Shown here: one piece after another, positions 34,333-46,214 of the stretch
Layout of the letters: each line of letters opens with the position of its first letter
Position numbering within the stretch: position 1 is the first letter of the stretch
Assembly (NCBI GenBank): GCA_030762935.1
Contig: CM060886.1
Coordinates: 33,155,509 to 33,219,508, forward strand
Length of the DNA: 64,000 bases
Source of the DNA: Hymenopus coronatus
Taxonomy: Eukaryota; Arthropoda; Insecta; Mantodea; Hymenopodidae
Direction: 5' to 3'
Program-made: the position numbers and the translations under genes
Notes under the pieces: generated by a model
Database searches by the model: none
Told to the model about the DNA's origin: nothing
Seen by the model: only the letters and a program-made list of their open reading frames with translations

Positions 34333-34935
34333 TATAACACTATTGACAATCACAAACAATAATAAAAGGTTTGAGATTTATTATTTTAATGTTATCATTT
34401 AGGTGTAGCTGAAAATTTTAAGGGCTTTTGAAATCCACTATATAGACTCTTAGAAGTATAAGCGGAGATATTTATATTGAGAATAGTACAATGAACAACG
34501 TTACATTAATATTTCCTATATTTGCAGACCTAAAAGTTTAGTTATTAGGAGTGGTATGTTTTCAGGTAGGCGAGCATGCTCGATTTCCACAAGAGCATGG
34601 GGCGAGAGCTGTAACCTCCAAGGGGCGGGCCTCGAGTTATCGAATGTTATACCAGAAGTGAGTTTGAATTCTTTCTGCAAGACCAATGACCAAATACTAC
34701 CTAAGCCAGCAGGTCTTGTATTTAGACGTAAAAACATGAAAGTAAACCGGTTAGTCTATACTGAAAGGCGTTCTTCACTTTATGGTGCAGTTAAGACCAT
34801 GAAAAAAAAAAAAAAAAAAAAAATCAGGTAAAAAATTATGTAATTGGTTGATGTAAAAACTATTAGACAGCACTGAAGTTATATATTATTATATGTATAC
34901 TTAAGCACACTTTATGAAAACCGATTAGTTTATAC
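34333..34935. other. Spacer with poly-A tract and short direct repeat
   Basis: 'tttcctatatttgcag' at about 34511-34526 looks like a splice acceptor, but no coding frame follows convincingly. An A-run lies at 34801-34822. The 45 bp before it ('cgttcttcactttatggtgc') recur at 35173-35210, with the SINE between. Confidence 0.4.
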
Positions 34936-34936
34936 T

Positions 34937-35156
34937 TTTTTTGGTAGTGTTTAACGCCCGCCTTACTACTTGTTGGACCGCAGGTGGTACTGGTGATACA
35001 TGGAATGAAGATGGAACACCCACCGTAGAACGCAGAGAAAACCCACCCCCGCGCCGCTTTGTCCACCAGAAATCTCTTATGCGGTCTCTTGGGATCGAAC
35101 CCGGCCCGTCTAGGTGAGAGGAAAGTGGTGTAACCACTCGGCCACGGCGTGGCCTT
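34937..35156 (-). repeat. SINE-A copy
   Basis: On minus: head 'gccacgccgtggccgagtgg', B box GGTTCGATCCC, central block of the family somewhat reduced, 'tgcggtccaac', and tail T-run at 34937-34943. Confidence 0.85.
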
Positions 35157-35206
35157 GATCTGTACTTACAGACGTTCTTCACTTTAGGGTGCAGTTAACA
35201 CCATGC

Positions 35207-36108
35207 AAAAAAATCTGGTGTTCCATTCACATGACTTTCTCTACATCGCTGCAAAAATTATTGTTAAAAAGCTTATACTTATATTTACTTCATGCTAATT
35301 AAGAAATAAAAACTAGCAGAAATAATCTTATTACTTCCTTCCTTGAAATTAGGAGCAAAATAGGGGAGTACCATAGGTTAAAGTGATAGTCAAAAGTTGG
35401 TTGCTATGTGACTGAAGTTCCTTTTTTTGTATGGACACGAGTTGACAAATTCCTGTATGAGAAAAGTATAGGTTTTTCATAGCTGAAACCAAAAACAAGC
35501 AATATGTAAAAAAGAATCCACTCCACGAAAAAAAATAACATAAATTGTGTGCTTTAAAGTGCTCTACATTTGTTGTGTGGTAAGTATTTGTATATCTTTT
35601 ACGGTTTAGCAGTTATGCAAAATTCCGCAAAATTCACCCAGGATAAAATACTCTTCAGAGGTTATTCCCAGAAAACTCCAAATATACAATTATATTTATA
35701 TTATATTTATATATTATATTTATACTTTAATTATATTTATATTTTAATCAAAATTGTTAGAGCCATTTTTTAGTAAATCAAAATTTTCGAAAAAAGTTCC
35801 ATGTAAAGGGTAGTTTGGGGTGGTTTTTTTTCTCAAATTCTTCATGTCGCATCACAAGAAGAAATACCAAGTTTGGTATTTTACCGACTTTTCGTTTTTG
35901 GGTTATCGTGTTCATAGACACACGGATACACGACACACTGACACACGGACACACACGCACACACACAGGGACCTTTTTCTGAGAATACTTTTTTTGGATA
36001 AAGGGACCCTAAAACATATATTTCCGGTGAAATCTCGGTATCGAATTTGTTGATGGAGCGCAATACCTTCTCTATACACTATGTACATGGTACGTGTAGA
36101 GAAACTAA
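35207..36108 (+). repeat. PER copy, full length
   Basis: Left end 'aaatctggtgttccattcac', right hairpin 'ctctatacactatgtacatg' with 'tacgtgtagaga'. A local AT-repeat expansion ('tatatttatat') lies at about 35688-35745. Confidence 0.87.
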
Positions 36109-36429
36109 ATATCAGGTAATAAATTATATAATAGGACGGTGGAAAAACTATTAGAGGAGTATAAAAATAGAGCACACCGAAGTTGATATATATAAAATAT
36201 GTATGTACCATTTATGAAAATATATCTGTGTATACCCCTAACATCAGGTAGTACACGGAGCCTCTACCAGGAAAATACTGGCAACCGTGTGCATTTCCCG
36301 AGGAAACAAAAAGCAATTTCACGAAGTGTGTTGATCTGGAGGGAAAGGAGCGCCATAATTGCGGAACATGTTAATTGAATAAACAAAGAAGAGTATTTGC
36401 TTTTCATGATGAATATTGAGTAAGCTTAA

Positions 36430-36550
36430 AATTCATCGAGCGAAATGACTCGCGAAGAGCGTCTCGCACTTGGGAGCTCTGTGAGCGAAACCGAGTTGGG
36501 CTAGCCACTCTGACCTTTGGTTCCTTTTGTGGTTTTTCCAAGCTTGTAAG
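36430..36550 (+). repeat. SINE-like fragment
   Basis: 'cgaaatgactcgcgaagagc', 'tcgcacttgggagctctg' and 'gagttgggctagccactctg' resemble a tRNA-derived SINE with an eroded B box. A single copy, so the assignment is weak. Confidence 0.35.
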
Positions 36551-36592
36551 AAATGTGAGTGCTGATTTGTACACTATCACTATCAACTTCAT

Positions 36593-37100
36593 TTTTTTAC
36601 TTTCTCTACACATACTATGTATATAGTGTATAGAGAAGGTATTATATTCCACCCAAAAATTCGATACTGAGATTTCACCGGAAATATATGTTTTGGGTCC
36701 TCCTGGATTCAAAAAAAGCATTTTTGGAAAAAGGTCTTGGTATTTAAGTTTGTTATCTTCCAAGGATGCGATTTTCAATGAAATCCCCCTCCCCTCAACT
36801 ACCTTTTACAAGCAACTTTTTCGAAAAATTTGTTTTTCTCAAAAACGCCATACATTAAATATCTTTATATGGTAAATAAAATGCAAATCCAGAATTTCTT
36901 GGTAGTAGACCCTAAGGTCCTCTTAATTCCGAATGACTTTTGTATAACCGGTAAGACGTAGCACAAGACACTTTACTACAAAAAAACATTAGATCTCACT
37001 AAAATACACATTTTATGTGGTATCAAGTTTTTATATCTAGCCATTATAGAGATATTCCTTGTAATTGATTTATAATATAAAATACTTCTGTATTTTTTTT
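36593..37100 (-). repeat. PER copy, truncated and diverged
   Basis: The hairpin end is well preserved ('ttactttctctacacatact'). The microsatellite and its flank are deleted, and the copy fades out before the left-type end. Confidence 0.75.
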
Positions 37101-37185
37101 TCCATGGCACGACAGCTCACAGGGAACCTTGGCCTACCGTCCCCCATCTCGGTCCACTACAGACGTCATGGATGGGGTGCAGTAT

Positions 37186-37633
37186 TCCGTAAAATACACT
37201 CAGAATAAACCAGTCTTCAGAGGCTATTCCCAGAAAATTCAAAATATAAATTTTGTTTTCAGGTAAATATTTTTAATATACGATAGTTTAATCAAAATCG
37301 TTAGAGCCATTTTTTAGAAAATCAAAATTTTCGAAAAAAGTTCCATGTAAAGTGTAGTTTGGGGTGGGGAGATTTTTCTCAAAATCTTCGTGTCGCATCC
37401 CTGGAAGATACTAAACTTAAATACGAAGTTTGGTATTTTCCCGACGTTTCGTTTTTGAGTTATCGTGTTCACAGACACACGGACACACGCGGACCTTTTT
37501 CTGAAAATACTTTTTTTGGTTACAAGGGACCCTAAAACATATATTTCCGCTGAAATCTGGGTATCGAACTTTTTGGTGGAGCCAATACCATCTCTATACA
37601 CTATGTTCAAGTATGTGTAGAGGAAGTAAAAAT
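37186..37633 (+). repeat. PER fragment, right half
   Basis: Begins in the middle of the unit ('ggctattcccagaaaattca' block) and ends with an eroded hairpin ('cgtgtagagg'-type) at about 37633. Confidence 0.8.
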
Positions 37634-37714
37634 ACTCTCGGGGAGAGAAAAATGGGCCAGATTTCGTCAGTGGCAACAACTCCGTTCCATTATAGAACAC
37701 ATTTTATGCACGTT

Positions 37715-38550
37715 AGTATTTTTAATAGAGAAGGCATTTCATCCGAAAAGCATACTTGGTTTCTTAAATGGAATAGTTTGTTGAATCAAACATGTATGAG
37801 TTTCTTAAAGAAACCTGAATCCAAAAATAAACCATTTCAGAAAAAGGTCCCTATGTGTGTGTGTGTGAATAGCGTAACTCGAAAAAGTCAAATCAAATGT
37901 ATGATTTCAGTATCTTCCGAAGATGCCACACGAAGATTATGGTGTACATTTCCCCTCTAAAACTCGCCTTATATGGAAGATTTTTCAAACCTTTAGAACT
38001 TCTCAAAAATGTCCCTTAGGATGTTGATTTAATTGCAATATTAAAGGATATTTATGTTGCAAATAAAATGTATATCTGTCCTCTTTATTTAAAGAAACTT
38101 TCTGTAATCTTGTATAGTTTGTAAATTTTAAGTGATAGATGAAAGCATTCTATACAACAAATGTATAAGTTCTTTAAAACACGCAATTTATTGCAAATGG
38201 GCTTCTTTTTCGTAACATACGCCATTTCCAAGATATTGTTACTAGTAGTTCGAATTGCCCAATAGTTTTTCAGTTGTTGCGAGTGTTAAAAAATTAAGGC
38301 TTACGAATAGCTGCAGCTCTTAATCAATTTACTATTATATATCTAGGTATATCTGTATAATCTATAGAAATCTGTAGCTATGTATCAATATGTATGTTAT
38401 AAAAATGTTTAACATAGCAGTTTCTGCAAAGGTTTGCTTTAATTAAAGTGAAACGTATGCAAAAGTAAGCTTTTGTAAGAACAATTGGACTATTCACTAA
38501 TAAACGTTTTAGAGTAAAGACAGACATATGAATGTTATACATTAGATTTT
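37715..38550 (-). repeat. PER copy, very old
   Basis: Recognisable only by order: 'cagaaaaaggtccctatgtg', 'cagtatcttccgaagatgcc', 'aaataaaatgtatatctg', 'aaaacacgcaattta'. Most positions are changed. Confidence 0.5.
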
Positions 38551-38643
38551 CTTACTACAAATCAAAAGATAGATGAAGAAATATTTACTGGAGTAAATTC
38601 AAATACTATCATAGCTGAATATTACATCAAGAATATTCTAGCC

Positions 38644-38930
38644 CACTTGGGTAGTGCGGTGGTAGCTTATCTACCTCACATTAAATAGGTCGCGAGTTCG
38701 AATCTCGCTTAGGGTGAGTTACCTGGATAAGGTTATTTTATCGGAGTTTTCCCTTATCCTGAGAAGACGAACGTGAGCAATTTTAAGCTCCATGGACCCC
38801 GAGATCATTTGAGCATCACTTCATCAATTTCATTCATCGTTCGATATGACTAACCAGGTTAAGGGACGTTAAGCTACAATTCTGATTTTGAAACCATCAT
38901 GAGCCAATAGGAGACAGAAGGTTCATTTAC
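38644..38930 (+). repeat. SINE-E, tRNA-derived
   Basis: A-box-like 'gcggtggtagcttatctacc', B box GAGTTCGAATCTC, then 'cttagggtgagttacctgga'. A fragment of the same head is seen at 53115-53182. Confidence 0.7.
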
Positions 38931-39375
38931 ACCTCAGCAAGCGTGCACTTTACGAAGTAGAAGTGGTGTCTGTTGTTGTTGGAGTTGTTGACATTCCTAA
39001 GGTAATTTATAAACGAATGACTTCATTAATAGATTGATTTAAGTCATAAATGGCAGTAATTTTTATTCCGCTGAAGTGATATTGACTGATGAACTCTAAG
39101 ATTGGAACTGAAGTTCAAAGACATTTTTCAAAGAAGACTATATAAGAGTACGCCTCAGAGCGAAAGAAAATCTTGTGTCACTTGGAGTTAGATGGGAACG
39201 TCAAACATTTTATTGGTTCTCTCGCCTTCCCACTCTCCATGCCCTTATGATGGTTGTAGAGCTCAGGAAGTAAATAGATAGGAGGAATTTCCTCAATAAA
39301 ATTATGTGCACTATGCAGTAACATGTTTCCTATTAAAAATTATCACTTTAACTAAAGCAGATTTAATGTATACTT
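38931..39375. other. Gene-free spacer
   Basis: No supported feature. Confidence 0.4.
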
Positions 39376-39780
39376 TTTAATTTCTCTACCACATACATAC
39401 AAAGTAGCTAGAGAAGATATTGTATACCACCGAAAAAATCAATAGCAGTATTTCACTGGAAATACACGTTTTGGGGTCCCTGAATCCAAAATAAACATTT
39501 CTAGAAAAATTTCCGTATGCGTTAGTGTGTGTATGTGTGTGTATGTACAAAATATTCAACTTAATATTTAAATTCATCACCTTCCAAGAATGTGACACGA
39601 TGGAAAATTCTTAAATACTTTTGACTATCTAAAAATTGCTATAACGATTTGGACTAAAATGTCATATGTTACAGAGGTATTCACAATACATAAAATTTAC
39701 ATCTTAAGTTTTCTATGGATATAATAACTTTTGCATAACTGGTAAATGTTACCACACAAAAATATATCTCAATATATATC
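39376..39780 (-). repeat. PER copy, truncated
   Basis: Diverged hairpin ('ttctctaccacatacatac' with 'gtagctagagaag'), microsatellite 'gtgtgtatgtgtgtgtatgt', then decay. Confidence 0.7.
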
Positions 39781-39808
39781 TCATTCAATAGAAGAGGTTT
39801 TCCTTTTC

Positions 39809-40664
39809 TTTTTACTTTCTCTATACGTACTATGTAAATAGTGTATAGAGAAGGTATTGCATTGTACCAAAAAATTCGATACCAAGATTTCACCGGAAAT
39901 ACATGTTTTGAGGCCACTTGAATCCAAAAAAGGAATTTTTATAAAATGTCCGTGTGTGTGTGAATCTGTGGGCAGCATAGCTCAAAAACAAAAAGACCGT
40001 TAAATACCAAAGTTGGTATTTAAGTTCAGTATCTTCCAAGGATGCGACACGAAGATTTTCAAGAAAATCCCCCCACCCCCAACTACCCTTCACATGGAAA
40101 ATTTTTAGAAAATTTTGATTTTATAAAAAATGGCTCTAACGATTTTGATAAAAATATCATATATTAAAGATATATACTTGACAAATAATATGTATAGCTT
40201 GAATTTTTGGGGAATAGCCTCTGAAGACTGCTTTATTCTGAATGAATTTTAAGGAATTTTGTGTAACTGGTAAACCGTAAGAGATAGACAAACACTTACT
40301 ACACAAAAATGTACAGCACATTAAAACACACAATTTATGTTATATACATTTTTTTCGTGGAGTTGATATTCCTTGTTTTTTTTTGTTTCAGCCTTAAAAA
40401 ACTTACTTTTCTCATACAGGAATTTGTCAACTCCTGTCCATACAAACAAAGGAACTTCAGTCACATAGCAACCATCTTTTGCTATCACTTTAACCTATGT
40501 TACTCCCTTATTTCGCTTCTTCTTACAGGGAAGCAAGTAATAAGACTATTTATGCTAATTTTTTCTAACTTAGCATGAAGTAAATAGAAGCATAAACCTT
40601 TTAACAAAAATTTGTTGCAGAGATATAGAGAAAGCCATATGAATGGATTACATCAGATTTTTTT
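39809..40664 (-). repeat. PER copy, full length
   Basis: All landmarks present. Hairpin 'ctctatacgtactatgtaaa' with 'tagtgtatagagaagg' at left; 'gagaaagccatatgaatgga' at right. Confidence 0.88.
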
Positions 40665-40893
40665 TCTATAAACCTTCCTGTGCGGTCGGTTCTCCGGCGC
40701 TGTATTTCCTTTTCCTCTTTGTTCAGTTTCTTAAATTTACTTTGCTTTCTGTTTGATTACCGTTTGCTTTTTTCTGCTAATACACACACATACTAACATG
40801 TTACAAACATACGCCCAAGGCGGGACTCGAACCCACGATCCCCTGCGCCAAAGCGGGGCACTTTAGCGAGCGCGGTCATGGGGACCGGCATCA
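40665..40893 (-). repeat. SINE-H, tRNA-derived
   Basis: On minus: head 'cccatgaccgcgctcgctaa', B box GGGTTCGAGTCCCGC (perfect), then 'cttgggcgtatgtttgtaac'. The body on the left is pyrimidine-rich. A single copy. Confidence 0.6.
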
Positions 40894-40904
40894 TCAGGAG
40901 GGGG

Positions 40905-41345
40905 ATGTTATGAAATGTAAGCGAAATTGATTATTGGAAAGGCGGTGATGGATCAATTGGTGGAATGAGTGGCGGAGGAAAACCCGCCCAGACACAGCTT
41001 CGTTCACCACGAATCCCACATGCGGGTGCTTGGCTTCAAACCCGGGCCGCCGTGGGTGAGTGGTTAGACCGCTCGCCTCACATCCAGTTGGTTCGATCCC
41101 AAGCACCCGTATGTGGGATTCGAAGCGGCGTCTGGGCGGGTTTTCTCTGGGTCTTCCGGTTTTCCCCTCAACTTATTCCACCAACTGTACCATCACTACC
41201 ATAAATTTCGCTTACATTTAATATCATCTAATTCCGCGTGTACCCCTAGTACCAAGCTTTCTATGCTGCGGTTACATGCCGTTGGCTCCCCGACAAGCTT
41301 CTGATCCCTAGGCATTGACATGCAAGTCCTAGTGGGTTGTCAGTC
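40905..41345. repeat. Two SINE-B copies head to head
   Basis: Minus copy about 40905-41050 and plus copy about 41050-41345 meet at their tRNA-like heads. Mirrored words include 'gaaaacccgcccagac' versus 'gtctgggcgggttttc' and 'gggtgcttgg' versus 'ccaagcaccc'. The plus copy has the A-box-like 'gtgagtggttagaccgctcg', B box GGTTCGATCCC, the central block, and 'cgttggctccccgacaagct'. Confidence 0.8.
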
Positions 41346-41751
41346 CATCAAATACAGGGAAGCTAAGCCGATTACGAAACGAAGTTACTTTTCAAATAAT
41401 TACGTTTTCACTTTTAAGTATCCCATCTTTGTTCTAAAATAATAAACATAGTGTATCAGTTGTTCAACATTATATAGCGAGTATAACATGCTTTTAATTC
41501 TAATATCCTAATTTCTTTCAGCATGACTTTAGTTAAAATGTTAACAAACAGAAAATAATAAGCACTTTTAGAACTATGTTCTTTCAGTATACAGTATAAC
41601 GATCTCTCGCTTATTTTAGCCACTGAAGCTGCTCTCATTTACATTTTCTCTATCAGTATAAGTAAACTTTATGTAGTATTATTCCCTTATGTATGTTAAT
41701 TTTAATCATTATTTCGTTTCGCAATCGGCTTATCCTCCCCAAAGTACATAG
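41346..41751. other. Gene-free spacer
   Basis: No supported feature. Confidence 0.4.
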
Positions 41752-41753
41752 TA

Positions 41754-42987
41754 CGAGGGTGGTCTGAAAAGTTCACGGCCTCACCCAGAGATCGCAGCAT
41801 TACCTGCATGATTTTTTTCCTTACGTTGGTACACATGTTCATAGACTCTATGTAAAATTACAAGTCATTCCAGGTCAGTTGTTTGAAGCAGTGGAAGTGC
41901 GCATTGCTTTGAAAATGGAGAAATTCTAGTTTCGTGCTGTGCCCATAGAAATTCATTTGCGGATTTTAGATGTGTATGTTGACTCTTCACCTTCAGTTTC
42001 CACTGTGAAGAAATGGGCGGCCGATTTTAAACGTGGCCGTGAAAGCTCCAAGACGATCCACGCGAAGGATGTCCATAAACCGTAACCACACCGGAAATCA
42101 TTGAAAAATTACATGACATGATTTTGAAAGATCGGCGTACAAAGGTGCGTGAAATTACTAATACTCTTGGAATTTCAAAGGAACGTATTGGTCACATCCT
42201 GCATCAGGAATTAAACATGAAAAAGCTTTGCGCAAGATGGGTGCCGCGTATCCTCATTGTGGATAACAATTCGCACGACACTTTCTGAAAAGTGCTTGGC
42301 GCATTTTCAGAAGAACAGAAGTGACTTGTTACACCAATACGTCACAATGGATGAAACATGGATTCACCACTACACATCCGAATCCAAGCAACAGTCGAAG
42401 CAGCGGACAGAAGCTGGCTCTTAAGCTCCAAAGAAGGCGAAGATGGTACTATCGGCGGGAAAGATCATGGCGTCAATGTTTTGGGATGTCCAAGGAATCT
42501 TGTTGATTGACTATCTCGAAGAAGGTGAAACCATTACTGGAGAATAATACTTTCAGCTTCTAACCAAACTGAATGCAAGCATTCGTGAAAATAGACCCGG
42601 GTTAAGAATGAAAAAAATTATTTTCCATCAAGGCAATGTACCTACCCACAAAAGTGTTTTGGTAATGGGGAAATTGAGAGACCTACACTATGAAGTGATG
42701 GAACATCCACCCTATTCCCCAGATTTGGCTCCCTCGGACTTCCATCTGTTTCCAAAACTGAAGAAATTCCTCACTGGTAGGCGCTTTTCGCCCAATAAAG
42801 AAGCAATTGCGGCTGTAGCCGAGTACTTTGCAGCACTTACAAATGAACACTACAGAGAGGGGATGATAGATAGCGTTGGAACATTGCTGGACAAAATGTG
42901 TTGATATTAGAGGAGATTGTGTTGAAAAATAAAATACTTTCAAAGCATGAATTGACGTTTTTCACTATCAGGCCGAGAACTTGCGAC
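41754..42987 (+). mobile_element. mariner element, degraded, right end lost
   Basis: Left TIR CGAGGGTGGTCTGAAAAGTT follows TA (41752-41753). At right only the inner part of the complementary TIR is left ('ggccgagaactt' near 42972-42985), and the outer TIR and second TA are missing. It is a different mariner lineage from 14271, as TIR and protein motifs differ. Confidence 0.8.
41915..42904 (+). pseudogene. mariner transposase, multiple stops
   Basis: The start ATG at 41915 is followed after four codons by TAG (41927). HTH remnants: VDSSPSVSTVKKWAADFKRG, then a frameshift near 42045. Then IIEKLHDMILKDRRTKVREI, ARWVPRIL, a frameshift near 42285, and DETWIHHYTSESKQQ (first catalytic Asp kept). 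TAA near 42424, MFWDVQGILLIDYLEEGETI, TAA near 42545. The second catalytic motif reads HQGNVPTHKS where HQDNAPxHKS is expected, so Asp is replaced by Gly. SPDLAPSDFHLFPKLK keeps the third Asp. Non-functional. Confidence 0.87.
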
Positions 42988-43311
42988 AGTATTTAGCACG
43001 ACGCATATATTATTAGTTTAATCATAAGTTTATACATATTCAAAATAAGAAATATGTGCTCAGTAGAACGCAGAACCGTAGCGTGTAGAAGCTCGCATTG
43101 TATTCTTCAAGGCTACGTGCTTTTTTCAAAATAATAAGAAGTTTAGAGCATTAGGGACCCAAGTAACAACCCTTGGGAGGAGGAAAGGTTCACTCCCTTA
43201 TATTTTGGACAGAGGGAATTTCTCTTTGTAGAGAAAGGTCACGTGGGTGGAAAATAAAGAAAAAGCCCCGACAGTCACGTGACAACGCTACTTTACGTAT
43301 CTTTTTTCCAG

Positions 43312-43382
43312 CCAATCAAAAAGGAGGGCAATACTCGGACCTTTTAGTATATAAATGATGTGGGTACTAGACATCAGGCTCA
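43312..43382 (+). promoter_or_regulatory. LTR-like or promoter-like segment: CCAAT and TATA
   Basis: CCAAT at 43312-43316 and TATATAAAT at about 43348-43356, correctly spaced to a possible start near 43380 ('catcaggctcacaag'). An AATAAA follows at 43682-43687, and a primer-binding-site-like TGGCGCCCC at 44029-44037. The set resembles a retroelement LTR plus leader, but no TG...CA limits, second LTR or coding region are found. Confidence 0.4.
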
Positions 43383-43682
43383 CAAGGTATAAGAAATCAG
43401 ACACACATGCAAATCCAGAGTATAAGAAATGTGACGAGACAATGTCTAAGAAATCGCGCGGATTCCAGTGTAGGAAATCGGTGTGTTATAAGTTAATCTG
43501 ACGGGCAATTATTACCGTAAATGTTATACGGACCGTGAAACTCAAGATTACGGTGACGAGTGTAAAAATATAATAACTAAGTAAAAGTGGAACTAGCACT
43601 TAAACAAAAGTATATCATCAAGTTCGCGATCGGTTATATCGGGAGTCGCTCGCCGGTGTCTCAATCCAACCACAGACCATCA

Positions 43683-44060
43683 ATAAAAGAAATCATCAGT
43701 GAAATTAAGCTAAATCTCTCTTTTATTTGAGTCTTCTAAAGTGTTACACAACTTTGTCATTCTTTCCCCTCTGAGCAAGAGACAACTCATGGTCTACAAG
43801 AACGAGCCTAGCCAGAGCAACAAAGGGAATCTGCAAGGTATGTATACTCTTAGAGAATTTCACGAGCATTAACCCTCGACCAACTCCAAGTAGACTCACC
43901 TGATAGCGTCATATTGTCGCAACAACGTGATACCAGAAATAAAACTGCGATATATTAGCATCCTAACATGGCAACAATAAAACCACGACATATTGGTGCA
44001 ACAACGTGACGCTCAACTATGAAACTATTGGCGCCCCAATGTGGTGGCCAAATTACTACC
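43683..44060 (+). other. Possible retroelement leader after an LTR-like region
   Basis: The words 'attggtgcaacaacgtgac' (about 43992) and 'attggcgccccaatgtgg' (about 44027) resemble the tRNA-primed start of LTR retrotransposons. No gag or pol frame follows. Assignment is tentative. Confidence 0.3.
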
Positions 44061-44903
44061 ACAAACTTTTCATATCACCCTAGTAAGTGTAATGAAAGTA
44101 AAAAGTTGTGAAATCGTAGCTCGTTTTGATTCACGAGTAATGATTTATGAAAATACTTAAGGTTTTCTGTAGCATGAATGCTTCTTTCTTCTCTTCTTCC
44201 TTTTATTTGCTATAATAAGAGTGTCATACTAAATGTGTTATAATACATTAAACATTTGGAATATGAGTAGGGGGGCCGTAAAGCCATCTATATTAATTTT
44301 CAATAGAAGGATTTGCAGTTGTTTGTAGTTTGAACGAAATTGGAGTAAAATTGGCCCATACCAAGTAGAAAAAAACTGCAACTGCTTAAAATAGTTCTTG
44401 AGCGCATTAATCGTAGAAAGATTCAACACGCTTTACACTTTACATCACGGAATAGAAGGCTTCTGAAAATTGATCACCAACTTCTTCCGATTTAATAGTG
44501 ATAGCCCAAGGAAGCACTTTAGGAAATTGCGATTTCAGATATCTTAGTATTCATTGGTTAAATAAGATTTCTGAATTTTCTACCACCAGCTCTTGACTAA
44601 CTGTAAGCTACATCCTACTGCAAGAAAAATATTTGCACATTCCAACATGAATTGTCTGGTCGAAGTTGTAAAACGCACATTTTGGCAACAGCGTTAGTGA
44701 TTTTGCCCGCGTTTCAAACGTCTTATTGGCCAACAGAAAAGATATCAATGGAATATGTCATTACGTTTGCCCATGTGTGAATTGGACACCTATTAAAGGT
44801 ACCATACAAAAATAATGTTTCCATTGAACATAAACGCTCCAAATTACTTTTAGTTATGAATTCCACCAAATCACATTATCTCTATCATTAACAAATAGGA
44901 AGC
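44061..44903. other. Gene-free spacer
   Basis: No supported feature. Confidence 0.4.
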
Positions 44904-45731
44904 CTACACGCACTATGTATATAGTGTATAGAGAAGGTATTGCACTCCACTCAAAAATTCGATACCGAAATTTCACCGGAAATATGTTTGAAAGTCCCCT
45001 TTATCCAAAAAAAAAAAAACATTTTCAGAAGAAAACGTGTGTGTGTCCATGTGCTGAACAAATTAACTCAAAAACGAAAAGTCGGTAAAATACCAAACTT
45101 GGTATTTAAGTTTAGTATCTTCCAGGGATGTAATACGAAGTTTTTCAAGAAAACTGCCTCACCCCAAACTACCCTTTACATGGTACTTTTTTCAAAAATG
45201 TTGATTTTCTCAAAAATGGCTTAGTGATTTTGATTAAAATATCCCATATTAAAGATATTTACCTGGCAAATAAAATGTATATCTCTGAAGACTACTTTAT
45301 GCTGGATGAATTTTACATAATTTTGCATAACTGCTAAACCGTAAGAAATGTGCAAAAACTTACCTCACAACGAATGTAGAGCACGTTAAGACACACAATG
45401 TATGTTATATACATTTTTTCGTGAAGTTGATCTTTTTTTCTTGTTTTTAGTTTCAGCTTTAAAGAACGTATACTTTTCTCATTCTGGAATTTGTCAACTC
45501 GTGTCCATACAAACAAAGGAACTACAGTCACACAACAACCAGCTTTTGACTATCACTGTAACCTATAGTACTCCGTTATTTCGCTTCTACTTACATGCAA
45601 ATAAGTAATAAGAATATTCCTACCAATGTTTTCTCGATTAGCATGAAGTAAATTGAAGCATAATCTTTTTAACAATAATTTGTTGCAGAGATGTAGAGAA
45701 AGCCATGTGAATGGAACAAATCAGATTTTTT
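44904..45731 (-). repeat. PER copy, nearly full length
   Basis: Begins inside the hairpin ('tacacgcactatgtatatag'), so the outer 'tttactttctc' is lost. Right end 'gagaaagccatgtgaatgga' is intact. Confidence 0.85.
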
Positions 45732-45754
45732 ACTTAGGATAAACTCGTGGTTGG

Positions 45755-45900
45755 CCCCAATAGCCTTGGTCGTTGGCATGTTTGACGTTGGTGCTATGCT
45801 ACGAAAGGGCCGCGGGTTCGAATCCACGTGGATGTTTAGCGTTGAATGTTTCTATGTTTGCGTTCTATGCTAAGTCATTCTCTCTCCTCTGATGGCAATT
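45755..45900 (+). repeat. SINE-G fragment, tRNA-like
   Basis: 'ggtgctatgctacgaaaggg' and B box GGGTTCGAATCCA, then 'atgtttctatgtttgcgttc'. Single copy. Confidence 0.45.
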
Positions 45901-45924
45901 TAGGATAAATATGATGAAAACTTT

Positions 45925-46110
45925 TATTGTTTTCTCACAGAAACCGCGTGTAGAACAGAAGTTGGATAGGTAGAGTCAGACTGAAAAATCCAATGCCATA
46001 GCCGGGATTTGAACACGGATCTCTCGGTCTCTAGCCGATTGCTCTATCTCTGAGCTACCATGGCAATATGCCGGCATAGAATTGAATTTATCAACTGAAT
46101 TGCATGTTTC
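45925..46110 (-). repeat. SINE-D copy with tRNA-like cloverleaf
   Basis: On minus a 71-base segment can fold as a tRNA: acceptor GCCATGG with CTATGGC (7 pairs, one G-T), D-stem GCTC/GAGC, an anticodon stem closing the loop CTAGAGA, and T-loop TTCAAAT with one stem mismatch. The implied anticodon AGA (Ser) lacks the long variable arm of tRNA-Ser, and further copies lie nearby, so a SINE head is likelier than a gene. Downstream tail 'agtctgactctacctatcca'. Confidence 0.65.
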
Positions 46111-46214
46111 CCGGTAAACCACAAGATGATCACAAATTATTTTGAGATGACAAACCCCAACTTACAATATTGTAAGTATTTTAAGTCCCAAGATTCATAG
46201 TATAGCCAACTATT

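Noticed and set aside
37314..37700. Recurrent short open frames with similar peptides (for example ending in NTITQKRKVGKIPNLVFK) at many PER loci
   Set aside because: The similarity comes from the shared DNA repeat. Frames start and stop at different places in each copy and cross microsatellites.
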